From contig JAFGGD010000060.1 of the NCBI GenBank assembly GCA_016930695.1, positions 1 through 56,930 of the forward strand: a stretch of 56,930 nt of DNA, read 5' to 3'. Below the pieces are notes generated by a model that was given only the letters and a program-made list of their open reading frames with translations, was not told the DNA's origin and searched no databases. The position numbers were made by a program, and so were the translations under genes. Below are positions 35,073 through 42,837 of this stretch, piece after piece; positions within the stretch are counted from its first letter, which is position 1; each line of letters begins with the position of its first letter. The stretch is from Candidatus Eisenbacteria bacterium (GTDB taxonomy: Bacteria; Orphanbacterota; Orphanbacteria; Orphanbacterales; Orphanbacteraceae).

Positions 35073-35903
35073 TCAGGACGGACTCCCGAGCAGAATCGCG
35101 AGCATGGCGACGATCATCTGCCCCTTCAGGATGCGAGAGAGACGAACCAGGTTTCCGCGATCGGGGCGGATCCAACATCGGATCATCCCCCACGCGAGGA
35201 GAAGATCCACGCCGACGGCGAACACGAAAAGATAAACCCAGTTGTAATCGCCGAGGAGAAAGGGGATCGGCGTGAGAATCACGAGACCCGCCAGAGGCGC
35301 GGCCGAAACGCCGATCGCCCGGCGGTCGCCGAGCCGGAGCGGCAGTGTGGCACGCCGCCCGGAGCCGTCCCCTTCGCGGTCGGCGACGTCCTTCACGATC
35401 TCCCGCCCCAGGTGGAGGAAGAAGGCGAAGAGCGCCGGGTAAAGGCCCGCCCGCGGGTCTCCGCCGAGCCAGGCGCCGAAGAGAAGCGCCGAGCCGCCCA
35501 GAGCGGCCACGATCAAATTCCCCGGAAGGCCGCGCCCCTTCCCCACGCGTTCGTACGCGACGAGGAAAACGCTCCACAGAAGGAACACCGCGAGGGGGAT
35601 CGGGCCGGCGACGGCGCCCGCCGCGGTCGCGCAAGCGAGCAGAAGGATTCGGAGCCCGCCGGCGGCCCGCATCGAGAGGGCTCCGGACGCGAGAGGTCTC
35701 TCCGGGCGGTTCACCCGGTCGATCTCCCGATCGTCCATGTCGTTCCAGACGTAGAACCCGGCCGCCAAAAGCACGGCGCCGGCGATCCCGAAGACGACGA
35801 CGCGCGCCTCCCCTCCCCCACCGGCGAGAAACCAGGCGAAGAGAAGGGCGGCGGCCAGAAGGGCCAGGTTGCCCGGCCGAACGATGATCCACGCCGCGCG
35901 CAT
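35073..35903 (-). CDS. UbiA-family prenyltransferase
   Basis: 276 residues from the ATG at 35903 (GAAGGGAG upstream). About eight TM helices. Seen: the first Asp-rich motif NDMDDREID (binds prenyl diphosphate through Mg2+), the following NRPERPLASG, and the second motif DVADREGD. Known: UbiA enzymes join a prenyl diphosphate to an aromatic ring, a heme or a glycerol phosphate. The motif NRPERPLASG resembles the geranylgeranylglyceryl-phosphate and related subgroups, but substrate cannot be read from sequence alone. It is coupled to uppP. Confidence 0.9.
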   Translation of the reverse strand: MRAAWIIVRPGNLALLAAALLFAWFLAGGGGEARVVVFGIAGAVLLAAGFYVWNDMDDREIDRVNRPERPLASGALSMRAAGGLRILLLACATAAGAVAGPIPLAVFLLWSVFLVAYERVGKGRGLPGNLIVAALGGSALLFGAWLGGDPRAGLYPALFAFFLHLGREIVKDVADREGDGSGRRATLPLRLGDRRAIGVSAAPLAGLVILTPIPFLLGDYNWVYLFVFAVGVDLLLAWGMIRCWIRPDRGNLVRLSRILKGQMIVAMLAILLGSPS

Positions 35904-35953
35904 CGCGCTCCCTTCGTTCCCGATTCTTTCAGAGAGAAACATTCCGTTCCGGG

Positions 35954-37168
35954 TCACTCCGCCGGCTCTTTCTCTCCGGCGGATCCCCCCAATTCGGCGG
36001 GGAGAAAAGTGAGTCTCGACCCGGAGAAGGCCGCCCCGTCGGAGACCGCCGACGCCGGAAGGGTGCGCTCCTGCAGAAGCCTGTCCGCGGTTCGATACGC
36101 CTGCCGCGCCTTATCCCCCGCCCCCTTTTTATCGTAGGCGATGCCGAGCACGTAGTAGGGGCGCTCGTCGCCCGGGTTGATCGCGATCGCGTGCTCCAGC
36201 GCCGCGATCGCGTCTTCCACGTTCTCCTGCTTGTTCTCCGCCACGCCCAGATAATAGAACGCCTTGGCGTTGTCCGGATCGAGGGAGAGCACTTTGTTCA
36301 TCTGTTTCCGCGCCCGGTCGTAGAGACCGCGCCGGATGTAGGCGCGCCCGAGCAGATAGTGCGCCTTGATGTTGTCCGGCTCCGCATCCAGCGCGATCCG
36401 AAACTCGCGGATCGCCTCCTCGAAGGAGCCTTGGTCGTGATAGATCATGCCGATGTTGAAGTGGGCCTCCACGTTCTTCGGGTCGAGCCGGAGCGCCTCC
36501 TGAAATTCGGCCAGCGCCTCCCGGATCATCTTCTTCTCTCCGTACACGGCGCCGAGGTTGAGGTGCCACTCCGCGCGTTCCGGCTCGGCGCGGATCGCCC
36601 GCCGGAAGTGGGTGAGCGCAAGATCCACGTCGCCGTTCCTGTCGTGGAGAAGGCCGAGGTTCGCGTGGGCGCGGGCGAACTCGGGGTCCAGCTCGAGGGC
36701 GCGACGATACGCCTCGATGGCGTCGTCGTTCCTCTCCTGGCGCGCCCGGAGAATGCCGAGCGCGTAGTGGCAGAGGGGAACCTCCGGGTTCCCGTTGACC
36801 ATGTGGAGGGTGAGGCGTTCCGCCTCGTCGATCCTGCCGAGGGCGAGCAGCGACTTGACCAGCCCGAGCTGCACGTCCAGGTTGTCCGCCGCCGCCGCCG
36901 CGGCCTCCTCGAGACGGACCACCGCCTCCTCGAAACGCCGCGCCTTGCGGAGAAGCCGGCCGGCGCGCACGCGGAGCCACACATTATCCGGATCGACATC
37001 GATCAGCCGGTCCAGATACTCGAGCGCCCTCTCGTAACGGCGTTCCCCTTCGAAATAGAGAATGACTTCCTCGAGCAGCTCCCGATTACGGGGCTCCTGC
37101 TCGAGTTTCCGAAGAAGAGGACCGCCCTCTTTGTCCCTCTCTTTTCTGGAGAACAGGCGAAAGCCCAT
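35954..37168 (-). CDS. Cytosolic TPR protein
   Basis: 404 residues from the ATG at 37168 (GGGAGGTG upstream); the long upstream extension is low-complexity and lacks a site. No signal peptide: it starts MGFRLFSRKERDKEGG. Seen: about ten consecutive TPR units from residue 20 to 365 (for example AHANLGLLHDRNGDVDLALT and AHFNIGMIYHDQGSFEEAIR), then a disordered tail. Acts as a scaffold. It lies between a barrel-like gene and the UbiA/uppP pair, in the same direction as the MglA-like GTPase gene; a role in polarity or envelope assembly is only a guess. Confidence 0.88.
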   Translation of the reverse strand: MGFRLFSRKERDKEGGPLLRKLEQEPRNRELLEEVILYFEGERRYERALEYLDRLIDVDPDNVWLRVRAGRLLRKARRFEEAVVRLEEAAAAAADNLDVQLGLVKSLLALGRIDEAERLTLHMVNGNPEVPLCHYALGILRARQERNDDAIEAYRRALELDPEFARAHANLGLLHDRNGDVDLALTHFRRAIRAEPERAEWHLNLGAVYGEKKMIREALAEFQEALRLDPKNVEAHFNIGMIYHDQGSFEEAIREFRIALDAEPDNIKAHYLLGRAYIRRGLYDRARKQMNKVLSLDPDNAKAFYYLGVAENKQENVEDAIAALEHAIAINPGDERPYYVLGIAYDKKGAGDKARQAYRTADRLLQERTLPASAVSDGAAFSGSRLTFLPAELGGSAGEKEPAE

Positions 37169-37350
37169 CGGCACCTCCCGGTTCGTGGGATCCTCCTGTT
37201 TATACCAGTTTCGAGGCCTCCGGCATACCCCTGAAATCCGCCCTCCCGGCGGCGTGGAAGGGCTTCCGGCGCCCTCCGGGAATGGGGGACCCCCGTCCCC
37301 GGTTTCCGGCGTTGCCCGGGTCCGATCAGGAGAGGTGTGTTTCCGGCGGT

Positions 37351-37842
37351 CTACTCGTTCTCGAAGGGATCGCGCAGCCAGAGAGATTCGCCCCAACTCC
37401 CGGCCTGATAGAGGGAGGGAACGGTCCGGTACTGGACCCGCATGAGGAATTTGTCGCTCGGGCGGTAGCTGAGGGTAAAACCGGGGAGAAAGCGCCCTCC
37501 CTCGTCCGGCTCGCCGAAGGTGCGCCGCAGAGGAGATGTGTACTCGTAGCCGAGGAGAACGGTCAGCGTGAGAGGATCGGCGAGCTGGTAGCTGAGACGG
37601 TTTTGATAGAGGCCGCTCATCCCGGCACGGCCGGAACCGGAGGCGTAAACAAAGGAAACGCTGTTGGAAAGGGAGAGTTTCGTGGGGTCGAGGATGCCGC
37701 TGAGCGATTGGGAGGGGAGTCGAAAAACGCTCGGCGGCGACGCCGACGACGAGCCGGCGAAGACCCGGTCCGTTTCATCGGCGGCGGCCGGCGCGATCGC
37801 GAGTAGGAGCAAGACCCAGAGCGCGAGGCTCCAACGAATCAT
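37351..37842 (-). CDS. Small exported barrel-like protein
   Basis: 163 residues. Seen: a signal peptide (SLALWVLLLLAIAPAAA), then alternating strands with aromatic residues (SVSFVYASG, NRLSYQLADPLTLTVLLGYEYTS, FTLSYRPSDKFLMRVQYRT), suggesting a short beta-sheet or barrel near the outer membrane. Family not recognised. Its promoter lies inside the last codons of the upstream mglA-like gene. GGGAGGGG precedes the ATG at 37842. Confidence 0.75.
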   Translation of the reverse strand: MIRWSLALWVLLLLAIAPAAADETDRVFAGSSSASPPSVFRLPSQSLSGILDPTKLSLSNSVSFVYASGSGRAGMSGLYQNRLSYQLADPLTLTVLLGYEYTSPLRRTFGEPDEGGRFLPGFTLSYRPSDKFLMRVQYRTVPSLYQAGSWGESLWLRDPFENE

Positions 37843-37863
37843 CGGAAACCCCTCCCTGCTCTC

Positions 37864-37892
37864 AGCCTATTTCCACTCTCCTCCCGTGTCAA
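37864..37892 (-). promoter_or_regulatory. Sigma70-type promoter with TAGGCT -10, inside the upstream gene's 3' end
   Basis: The minus strand reads TTGACA (37892-37887), a 17-bp spacer and TAGGCT (37869-37864). The -35 lies in the codons VDT of the MglA-like protein and the -10 begins in its stop codon. Start is expected near 37856, leaving a 14-nt leader to the ATG at 37842. Confidence 0.65.
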
Positions 37893-39147
37893 CCAGGACC
37901 GTCTCTTTCACCTGTTCCCGTTCCCGGCGATCTTGGATCGCGATCTCGAGGGCGATCTCGATCCGAACGGTTCCGGACCCGGCGTCGAGGCTGATCGGCA
38001 CGCGGACGACCCGGCGCTCCTCATCGTCCTTGCGGACGCCGGAGGCGGGCGATCCGGTCGAGACCTCCGCCCGGGGAGTCTCTTGCGCGACCGGGGGGCG
38101 TTCCGCGGAGCCGGACCGCAAGGCGGTTCCCGGCTCCCGCCGGACCAGGGGGTTTTCTTCTACTCCGCCCTGGGGCGATCGTCCCGGAGAAGCACCGGCG
38201 CCGGCGCCCTCCCGTAAGAGCGGATCATCATAGGACTCCACCCGGCCATGCAGCGTAACACGCCCCTCCGGAGCAGGACATTGTTCACCGGTCCGACCTT
38301 CCTCCCCCAGAGCCGCGGAATCTCCCTCTCGCCGCACCGGTTTCTCATGGTCCTTCTCCCCCGCGGGCCGTGATCGGCCGTCCGCCGTTCCCCCCGTTTT
38401 CGCCCACTGCTCGATCGAAGCGCTGACGCGGACCACCTCGTCCCCCGGTCCGCGCGGGCCTCCCGCTTCCGCGGCGCCCGCGAAGCGCGGATCGGGAAGC
38501 TCGCCGGCGGTCTCTTTACCGCCCTGGGACTTCTCCCCCTCCGCCTCGCCGTTTTCCCCGCTCAACGTCCTCTCGAGGCTCTTGAAAAGCGCGTCGATCG
38601 CCGCGCGGAACGTCTCCCACACACCGTCTCCTTTCACGGCGACCGCCTCGAAGAACGGCCAACCCCGCGGATTCAGATCCGCGTTCAATTGATCCACCGA
38701 AAGCGCGTTCGGCAGGTCTCTTTTGTTGAACTGAAGGATGACCGGGATCTTGGCCGTGGAGAGCTGATATTCCGCCAGGTTCTGTTCCAGGTTCGCCATG
38801 CTCTCCCGGTTCGCCTGCCGGAGGGCCGGATCGGAATCGGCCACGAAGATGATGGCGTCGGTCCCCTTGAGGACCAGTTTGCGCGTGGCGTTGTAGTGCA
38901 CCTGCCCCGGCACGGTGTAAAGCAGGAAACGGGTGTCGAATCCCTTGATCTGTCCCGCGTTCACCGGCAGGAAATCGAAGAAGAGCGTCCGGTCGCTTCG
39001 GGTTTTCATGGAGACCATTTTGCCGCGGCGGGTTTCGGGCACCTGCCCGAAGATCTGCTCGAGGTTGGTGGTCTTCCCGGAGAGACCGGGTCCGTAGTAA
39101 ACGACCTTCGCGTTGATTTCCTTGCCGCTGTAATTGAAAACGACCAT
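37867..39147 (-). CDS. MglA-like small GTPase with long disordered tail
   Basis: 426 residues. Residues 1-195 are a Ras-like GTPase of the MglA family: P-loop GPGLSGKTT (19-27), switch region with SMKTRSDRTLFFDFLP, TVPGQVHYNATR, and the guanine-specificity motif NKRD. Known: MglA sets cell polarity and drives gliding or type IV pilus reversal, switched by MglB. No mglB is present here. Unusual: after the GTPase come about 180 residues of charged, low-complexity linker and a final short beta-rich segment (VVRVPISLDAGSGTVRIEIALEIAI); MglA proteins normally end near residue 195. The tail may bind a partner. The ATG at 39147 begins MVVFNYSGKEINAKVVYYG, typical for the family. Confidence 0.92.
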   Translation of the reverse strand: MVVFNYSGKEINAKVVYYGPGLSGKTTNLEQIFGQVPETRRGKMVSMKTRSDRTLFFDFLPVNAGQIKGFDTRFLLYTVPGQVHYNATRKLVLKGTDAIIFVADSDPALRQANRESMANLEQNLAEYQLSTAKIPVILQFNKRDLPNALSVDQLNADLNPRGWPFFEAVAVKGDGVWETFRAAIDALFKSLERTLSGENGEAEGEKSQGGKETAGELPDPRFAGAAEAGGPRGPGDEVVRVSASIEQWAKTGGTADGRSRPAGEKDHEKPVRREGDSAALGEEGRTGEQCPAPEGRVTLHGRVESYDDPLLREGAGAGASPGRSPQGGVEENPLVRREPGTALRSGSAERPPVAQETPRAEVSTGSPASGVRKDDEERRVVRVPISLDAGSGTVRIEIALEIAIQDRREREQVKETVLVDTGGEWK

Positions 39148-39267
39148 GGAGTTTTGCCCCCTTGCCCGGCCCGGCTTGAGATTTGCTCGTGTAGGTACCT
39201 ATCAGGATCGGCAAGAGCCATGCCACGGACCGGCGGCGGCGGTCCCGAGAAGAAAAGAGCGAACTCC

Positions 39268-42024
39268 ATGCGCTGCAACGGATTACAAACTGGATTCACG
39301 AGGCGTTTGGGAACCCCCCGCCGGCCTCGTTTCCCGCTTCGCGAAACGCATGATCGGGCCGTGCATTCTGCGCGACTTCTGGGGTTCTCCCTGGTCTTCC
39401 TGGCACTCCTCGGGGCGGCCGTGGGAGGGGAAGGACTCCGAGCCCCGGATCCCCGCGGCGCGACCGTTACGGACCGAGAGGACGCCTTCGGCGGTGATTC
39501 CTCCGCCGGGAAGGTGGCCCTCTCTCCCGCCGGTGAGGCGCGCGCGCTCGTCGAGGGGGGACGATCGAGGATCCTGATCCGCTGGAGAGGGAAGCCGGAT
39601 CACGCGGCGATGGACCGCGCCGGTTTTCTTTTAACCCAATACGTCCCCGGCGGCGCATGGATCACCCGCGTGGATGAGAACGCGGACTGGGAGGCGGTGG
39701 AAGGGGCGATCCTGTGGGCCGGCGCGATCCACGGCGAGACGAAAATCGATCCGGCCGTGGCCGAGAGAGGGGCGGGGAAGACCGGCGGCGTGGCGGAGGT
39801 CCGCGTGAAGCTGCACGGCGACGTGGGACTCGGCGAGGGGGCGCGTCTCATCCGTCTTCTCGGCGGATCGGTGCGCGGTGCGCGGAGCGTTTTTCACGGC
39901 TTCGATGTCGAGGTCCCCTCCGCCGCGCTGGAGGAACTGGCGGGCCGGGACGAGGTGCTCTGGATCGGCGCCCCCCTCCCTCCGCCGGTCCCCGCCAACG
40001 ACGGCATCCGCGTGAACGGCAACGTGGACTCGGCCCTCGCCGCCCCCTGCGCCCTCACCGGCGCGGGCGCCCGCCCCGGAATCTGGGACGGCGGGCGCGT
40101 GGACGCGCACACCGATTTCACCGGCCGGCTGACGGTGGTGGATGCCGCATCGGTTTCGGATCACGCCACCCACGTCGCGGGAACGCTCGGGGGCTCCGGC
40201 GCGATGAGCGCCGTCCGGGGAGGGACGTCGCTGCAATGGAAGGGGGTCGCCCCCGCCTGCAGCCTCTTCTCCTACGATTTCTACGGAGACGTCCCTTCCG
40301 AGTACGGGTCGGCGATCGCGGTGTACGACATCGACCTCACGAGCAACTCCTGGGTGCTCGACGTGGACGAGGCCGGCTATCACAACTGCTACCTCTACGG
40401 CGACTACGACGCCTACGCGCCGGAATTCGACGAGGTGGTGACCGGTGTCTTCGGCAAGAGGATCCCGGTGGTCTGCGCCGCCGGCAACGAGCGAAACGAC
40501 GGCGACTGTTCCATCGACGCGCGCAGCGGGTACGCCTGCGTCCCGCCGCCGGCGACGGCGAAGAACGTGATCACCGTCGGCGCGATCCACACCAACAACT
40601 CCGCCATGACCACCTTCTCCGGATACGGCCCGGTGGACGACGGCCGGATCAAGCCGGATATCGTGGCGGGGGGATGCCAGTCCACATGGGACTATTCGAT
40701 CCGCTCCACCTGGCCGGGAGACACGTACGGCGCCAATTACTATTGCGGCACGTCGATGGCGACGCCCGCCGTGAGCGGCGCCGTCTGTCTGCTCATCGAG
40801 TGCTGGCGGACCGGACGGGGGGACCGTCTGGAAGCCCACGAGGCGTGGGAGCCGGGGAAGGCGGCCGCAGGCGCGGACGCGGATCCCCTCCCATCGACGC
40901 TGAAGGCGATCCTCATCGGCACCGCCGATGACCTCGGGAGCCCGGGGCCGGACTACCGGTTCGGTTTCGGCAGGATGAATGTGATGCGCGCGGTGGAGAG
41001 AACCTGCGACGGGACGATCGTCGAGGACAGCTTGACGGACGGCTCCACCAGCGACTGGAGCTTCTCCGTGCCGGCCGGCTTCCCGGATATTCGGGTCACA
41101 CTGGTCTGGGACGATCCGGCGGCGGTCCCACTCGCCGACCCGGCCCTCGTGAACGACCTCGATCTGGTGTTGATCCCCCCCTCCGGGCCGCCCTGTTACC
41201 CATGGGTTCTCGACCCGGCGAACCCGGCCCTCGGCGCCTCCACCGGCGAGGATCATCTGAACAATGTGGAACAGGTCGAGGTGAGCGCGCCCGTGGCGGG
41301 CGTCTGGACGGCGCGGATCACCGGAACGGATGTTCCCGTCGGCGTCTATCAGAAGTTCTCCCTCGTCGGGATCGACACGCTTCCGCCCGCCGAACCGGAT
41401 TCCTTCGAGACGGACGCGGCGGAGGACAGCTCCATCGGGATCGGCTGGGAGCGGCCGGCGGCGCTCGACTACGCGGGCGCGCTGCTGGTCCGCTCCGCGA
41501 CGGCGATCGCGTGGGCCCCCGTCGACGGAGAAGCGTACGCGCCCGGCCAGTCCCTCGGCGGAGGCGCGATCGTGGTCGATACGGGCGACGCGTGCGCCAC
41601 CGTCGACTCCGGACTCGCCCCCGGAACGCTCTACTATTACGCCGCCTTCTCCTACGATCGGGCGAAGAACTACTCCCCGGCCTCGACGACGGAACGGTCC
41701 ACCACGGGAGGCTGCACCGCCGTTCTTCTCGGCGGAGACGTGCCGGCGGCTCTCCGTCTCCACCCGGCCCGGCCGAATCCCTTCAACCCGACCACACACC
41801 TCCGGTTCGACATGCCCCGGAGCGGTCGCGTGAAGCTCGCCGTCTATGACATCGCCGGCCGGCTGGTCCGGACCCTTCTGGACGAGGAAGTCGGCGCGGG
41901 ACGCTACGAGGAGACATGGAACGGCGACGACGGCCGCGGCTCCCCCGCCGCCTCCGGCGTCTACTTCGCGCGCCTCCACGCCCTCGACCGCGTCGAGACT
42001 TCCAAGCTGATCCTCGTCCGCTAG
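39268..42024 (+). CDS. Secreted subtilisin-family (S8) protease with FlgD-like sorting tail
   Basis: 918 residues from the ATG at 39268; the start is uncertain because the signal-like hydrophobic stretch (LLGFSLVFLALLGAAVGG) begins about 33 residues in, and a GTG at 39360 is possible. Seen: a propeptide-like region to residue 260, then the S8 triad: Asp274 in GIWDGG, His299 in SDHATHVAGT and Ser496 in CGTSMATP; VVCAAGNE supplies the oxyanion Asn region. A P-domain-like or jelly-roll region with WDDPA follows, then an FnIII-like segment, and the FlgD-Ig-like tail (NPFNPTTHLRFD...SKLILVR). Probably acts outside the cell on proteins. It is alone on the plus strand, and the following intergenic region holds two large palindromes. 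Confidence 0.9.
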   Translation: MRCNGLQTGFTRRLGTPRRPRFPLRETHDRAVHSARLLGFSLVFLALLGAAVGGEGLRAPDPRGATVTDREDAFGGDSSAGKVALSPAGEARALVEGGRSRILIRWRGKPDHAAMDRAGFLLTQYVPGGAWITRVDENADWEAVEGAILWAGAIHGETKIDPAVAERGAGKTGGVAEVRVKLHGDVGLGEGARLIRLLGGSVRGARSVFHGFDVEVPSAALEELAGRDEVLWIGAPLPPPVPANDGIRVNGNVDSALAAPCALTGAGARPGIWDGGRVDAHTDFTGRLTVVDAASVSDHATHVAGTLGGSGAMSAVRGGTSLQWKGVAPACSLFSYDFYGDVPSEYGSAIAVYDIDLTSNSWVLDVDEAGYHNCYLYGDYDAYAPEFDEVVTGVFGKRIPVVCAAGNERNDGDCSIDARSGYACVPPPATAKNVITVGAIHTNNSAMTTFSGYGPVDDGRIKPDIVAGGCQSTWDYSIRSTWPGDTYGANYYCGTSMATPAVSGAVCLLIECWRTGRGDRLEAHEAWEPGKAAAGADADPLPSTLKAILIGTADDLGSPGPDYRFGFGRMNVMRAVERTCDGTIVEDSLTDGSTSDWSFSVPAGFPDIRVTLVWDDPAAVPLADPALVNDLDLVLIPPSGPPCYPWVLDPANPALGASTGEDHLNNVEQVEVSAPVAGVWTARITGTDVPVGVYQKFSLVGIDTLPPAEPDSFETDAAEDSSIGIGWERPAALDYAGALLVRSATAIAWAPVDGEAYAPGQSLGGGAIVVDTGDACATVDSGLAPGTLYYYAAFSYDRAKNYSPASTTERSTTGGCTAVLLGGDVPAALRLHPARPNPFNPTTHLRFDMPRSGRVKLAVYDIAGRLVRTLLDEEVGAGRYEETWNGDDGRGSPAASGVYFARLHALDRVETSKLILVR

Positions 42025-42106
42025 GTCCCGCCCCGCGGACCTTTCCCGCCCGCGCGCGCGGATCCCCGGACGAGATTGCTTGAACCGCTTATTTTTTGAT
42101 CCGCCG

Positions 42107-42206
42107 GAGGGCGGGGTCGGAGGGTCTGTTGGACGAGCCGCTTCGCGAGGCGTAGCCGTCGCTACGGTGAGCGGAGCGGCGACGGAAACGGGCCCCCGCG
42201 ATCCTC
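42107..42206. other. Candidate structured RNA element, copy 2
   Basis: Same architecture as 89-268. Helices: 42107-42110 with 42203-42206, 42111-42114 with 42196-42199, 42122-42126 with 42191-42195, a 10 x 10 internal loop, 42137-42146 with 42171-42180 (10 bp, one G-U), a 3 x 3 loop and 42151-42156 with 42161-42166 around a CGTC tetraloop. The 13-base GTTGGACGAGCCG and the 14-base CGGCGACGGAAACG match copy 1 exactly, while helix positions differ by paired changes. It stands between the subtilase stop (42024) and the convergent gene ending at 42335. Confidence 0.7.
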
Positions 42207-42268
42207 TCACTTCTTCGGTCTGCATTTTCCCCGCCTACTTCTCTTTTCTTCTTCTTTCTTCTTCTTCG

Positions 42269-42346
42269 GTGCGGCGGTGAGGGGGGATCGTTCGGGACTC
42301 CGAATCCGCAGTAGGAATCCCGGACGATCCCCCCTCACCGCCGCAC
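42269..42346. repeat. 33-bp-arm inverted repeat overlapping a stop codon
   Basis: The segment 42269-42301 pairs with 42314-42346 over 33 bp with two G-U-type differences and a 12-nt loop. The right arm covers the last three codons and stop (VRR-stop) of the minus-strand gene 42335-42748, so the gene's 3' end is mirrored downstream. Neither side has a T-run, so it is not a classic terminator. A polypyrimidine tract (42232-42267) adjoins it. Confidence 0.85.
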
Positions 42347-42748
42347 CCAGACGCCGGGAGTCTCGCTCAGCTTAGGCATCTCCTCGGCGTGCCCGCCCGC
42401 CCGTCGATAGTGGGAAACGAAGACGTCCCGAATGCGGCGATAGACGTCCGGGTCGCCGGAGGGGAAATAACGGACCTGCTGGTGGAGCATGCCGTCCTCT
42501 TCGGAGAAGAAGAAGAGCTCCACCTGTGTCACCGCTTCGAAGTCGATGCCGGCGTAACTCGACCGGGTGGCGGCGCCCCTCTCGAACCAAAGAGAGGTCA
42601 CACGACGATCCACGGAGAACCCATGACGGTTTTCCATGAGGAACTTCCAGAGTTCGAAGATGTCGAGGGGCACATAGCGTGTGGTGGGTTCCGTCGGGGA
42701 GGTGTCTTCTCTCGACACCAGACAGCGGACGATCTTCTCCGTCGCCAT
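42335..42748 (-). CDS. Small cytosolic protein of unknown function
   Basis: 137 residues from the ATG at 42748 (GGGAGGGGGGAG upstream); longer in-frame extensions run through the promoter. No signal peptide or TM helix. Seen: a compact alpha/beta sequence (VPLDIFELWKFLMENRHGFS, VTQVELFFFSEEDGMLHQQV, DVYRRIRDVFVSHYRRAGG). Family not recognised. It has one of the best promoters of the window (42776-42805) and a long palindrome across its stop codon, so it may be strongly expressed and its mRNA end protected. Confidence 0.8.
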   Translation of the reverse strand: MATEKIVRCLVSREDTSPTEPTTRYVPLDIFELWKFLMENRHGFSVDRRVTSLWFERGAATRSSYAGIDFEAVTQVELFFFSEEDGMLHQQVRYFPSGDPDVYRRIRDVFVSHYRRAGGHAEEMPKLSETPGVWVRR

Positions 42749-42775
42749 CGGTTCTCCCCCCTCCCGGAAGTTCAC

Positions 42776-42805
42776 ATTGTAAACTCTCTTTACGGCGCCT
42801 GTCAA
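42776..42805 (-). promoter_or_regulatory. Sigma70-type promoter
   Basis: The minus strand reads TTGACA (42805-42800), an 18-bp spacer and TACAAT (42781-42776). Start near 42769, leading to the ATG at 42748. Confidence 0.72.
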
Positions 42806-42837
42806 GGCGCGCGGGGGGAAAGGGATGCCGGGCGGAT

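Noticed and set aside
39631-42225. 864-codon open frame antisense to the subtilase gene
   Set aside because: It lies entirely opposite a protein with a complete S8 triad and sorting tail. Its translation is rich in Arg, Gly, Val and Asp with no fold, as expected in high-GC DNA.
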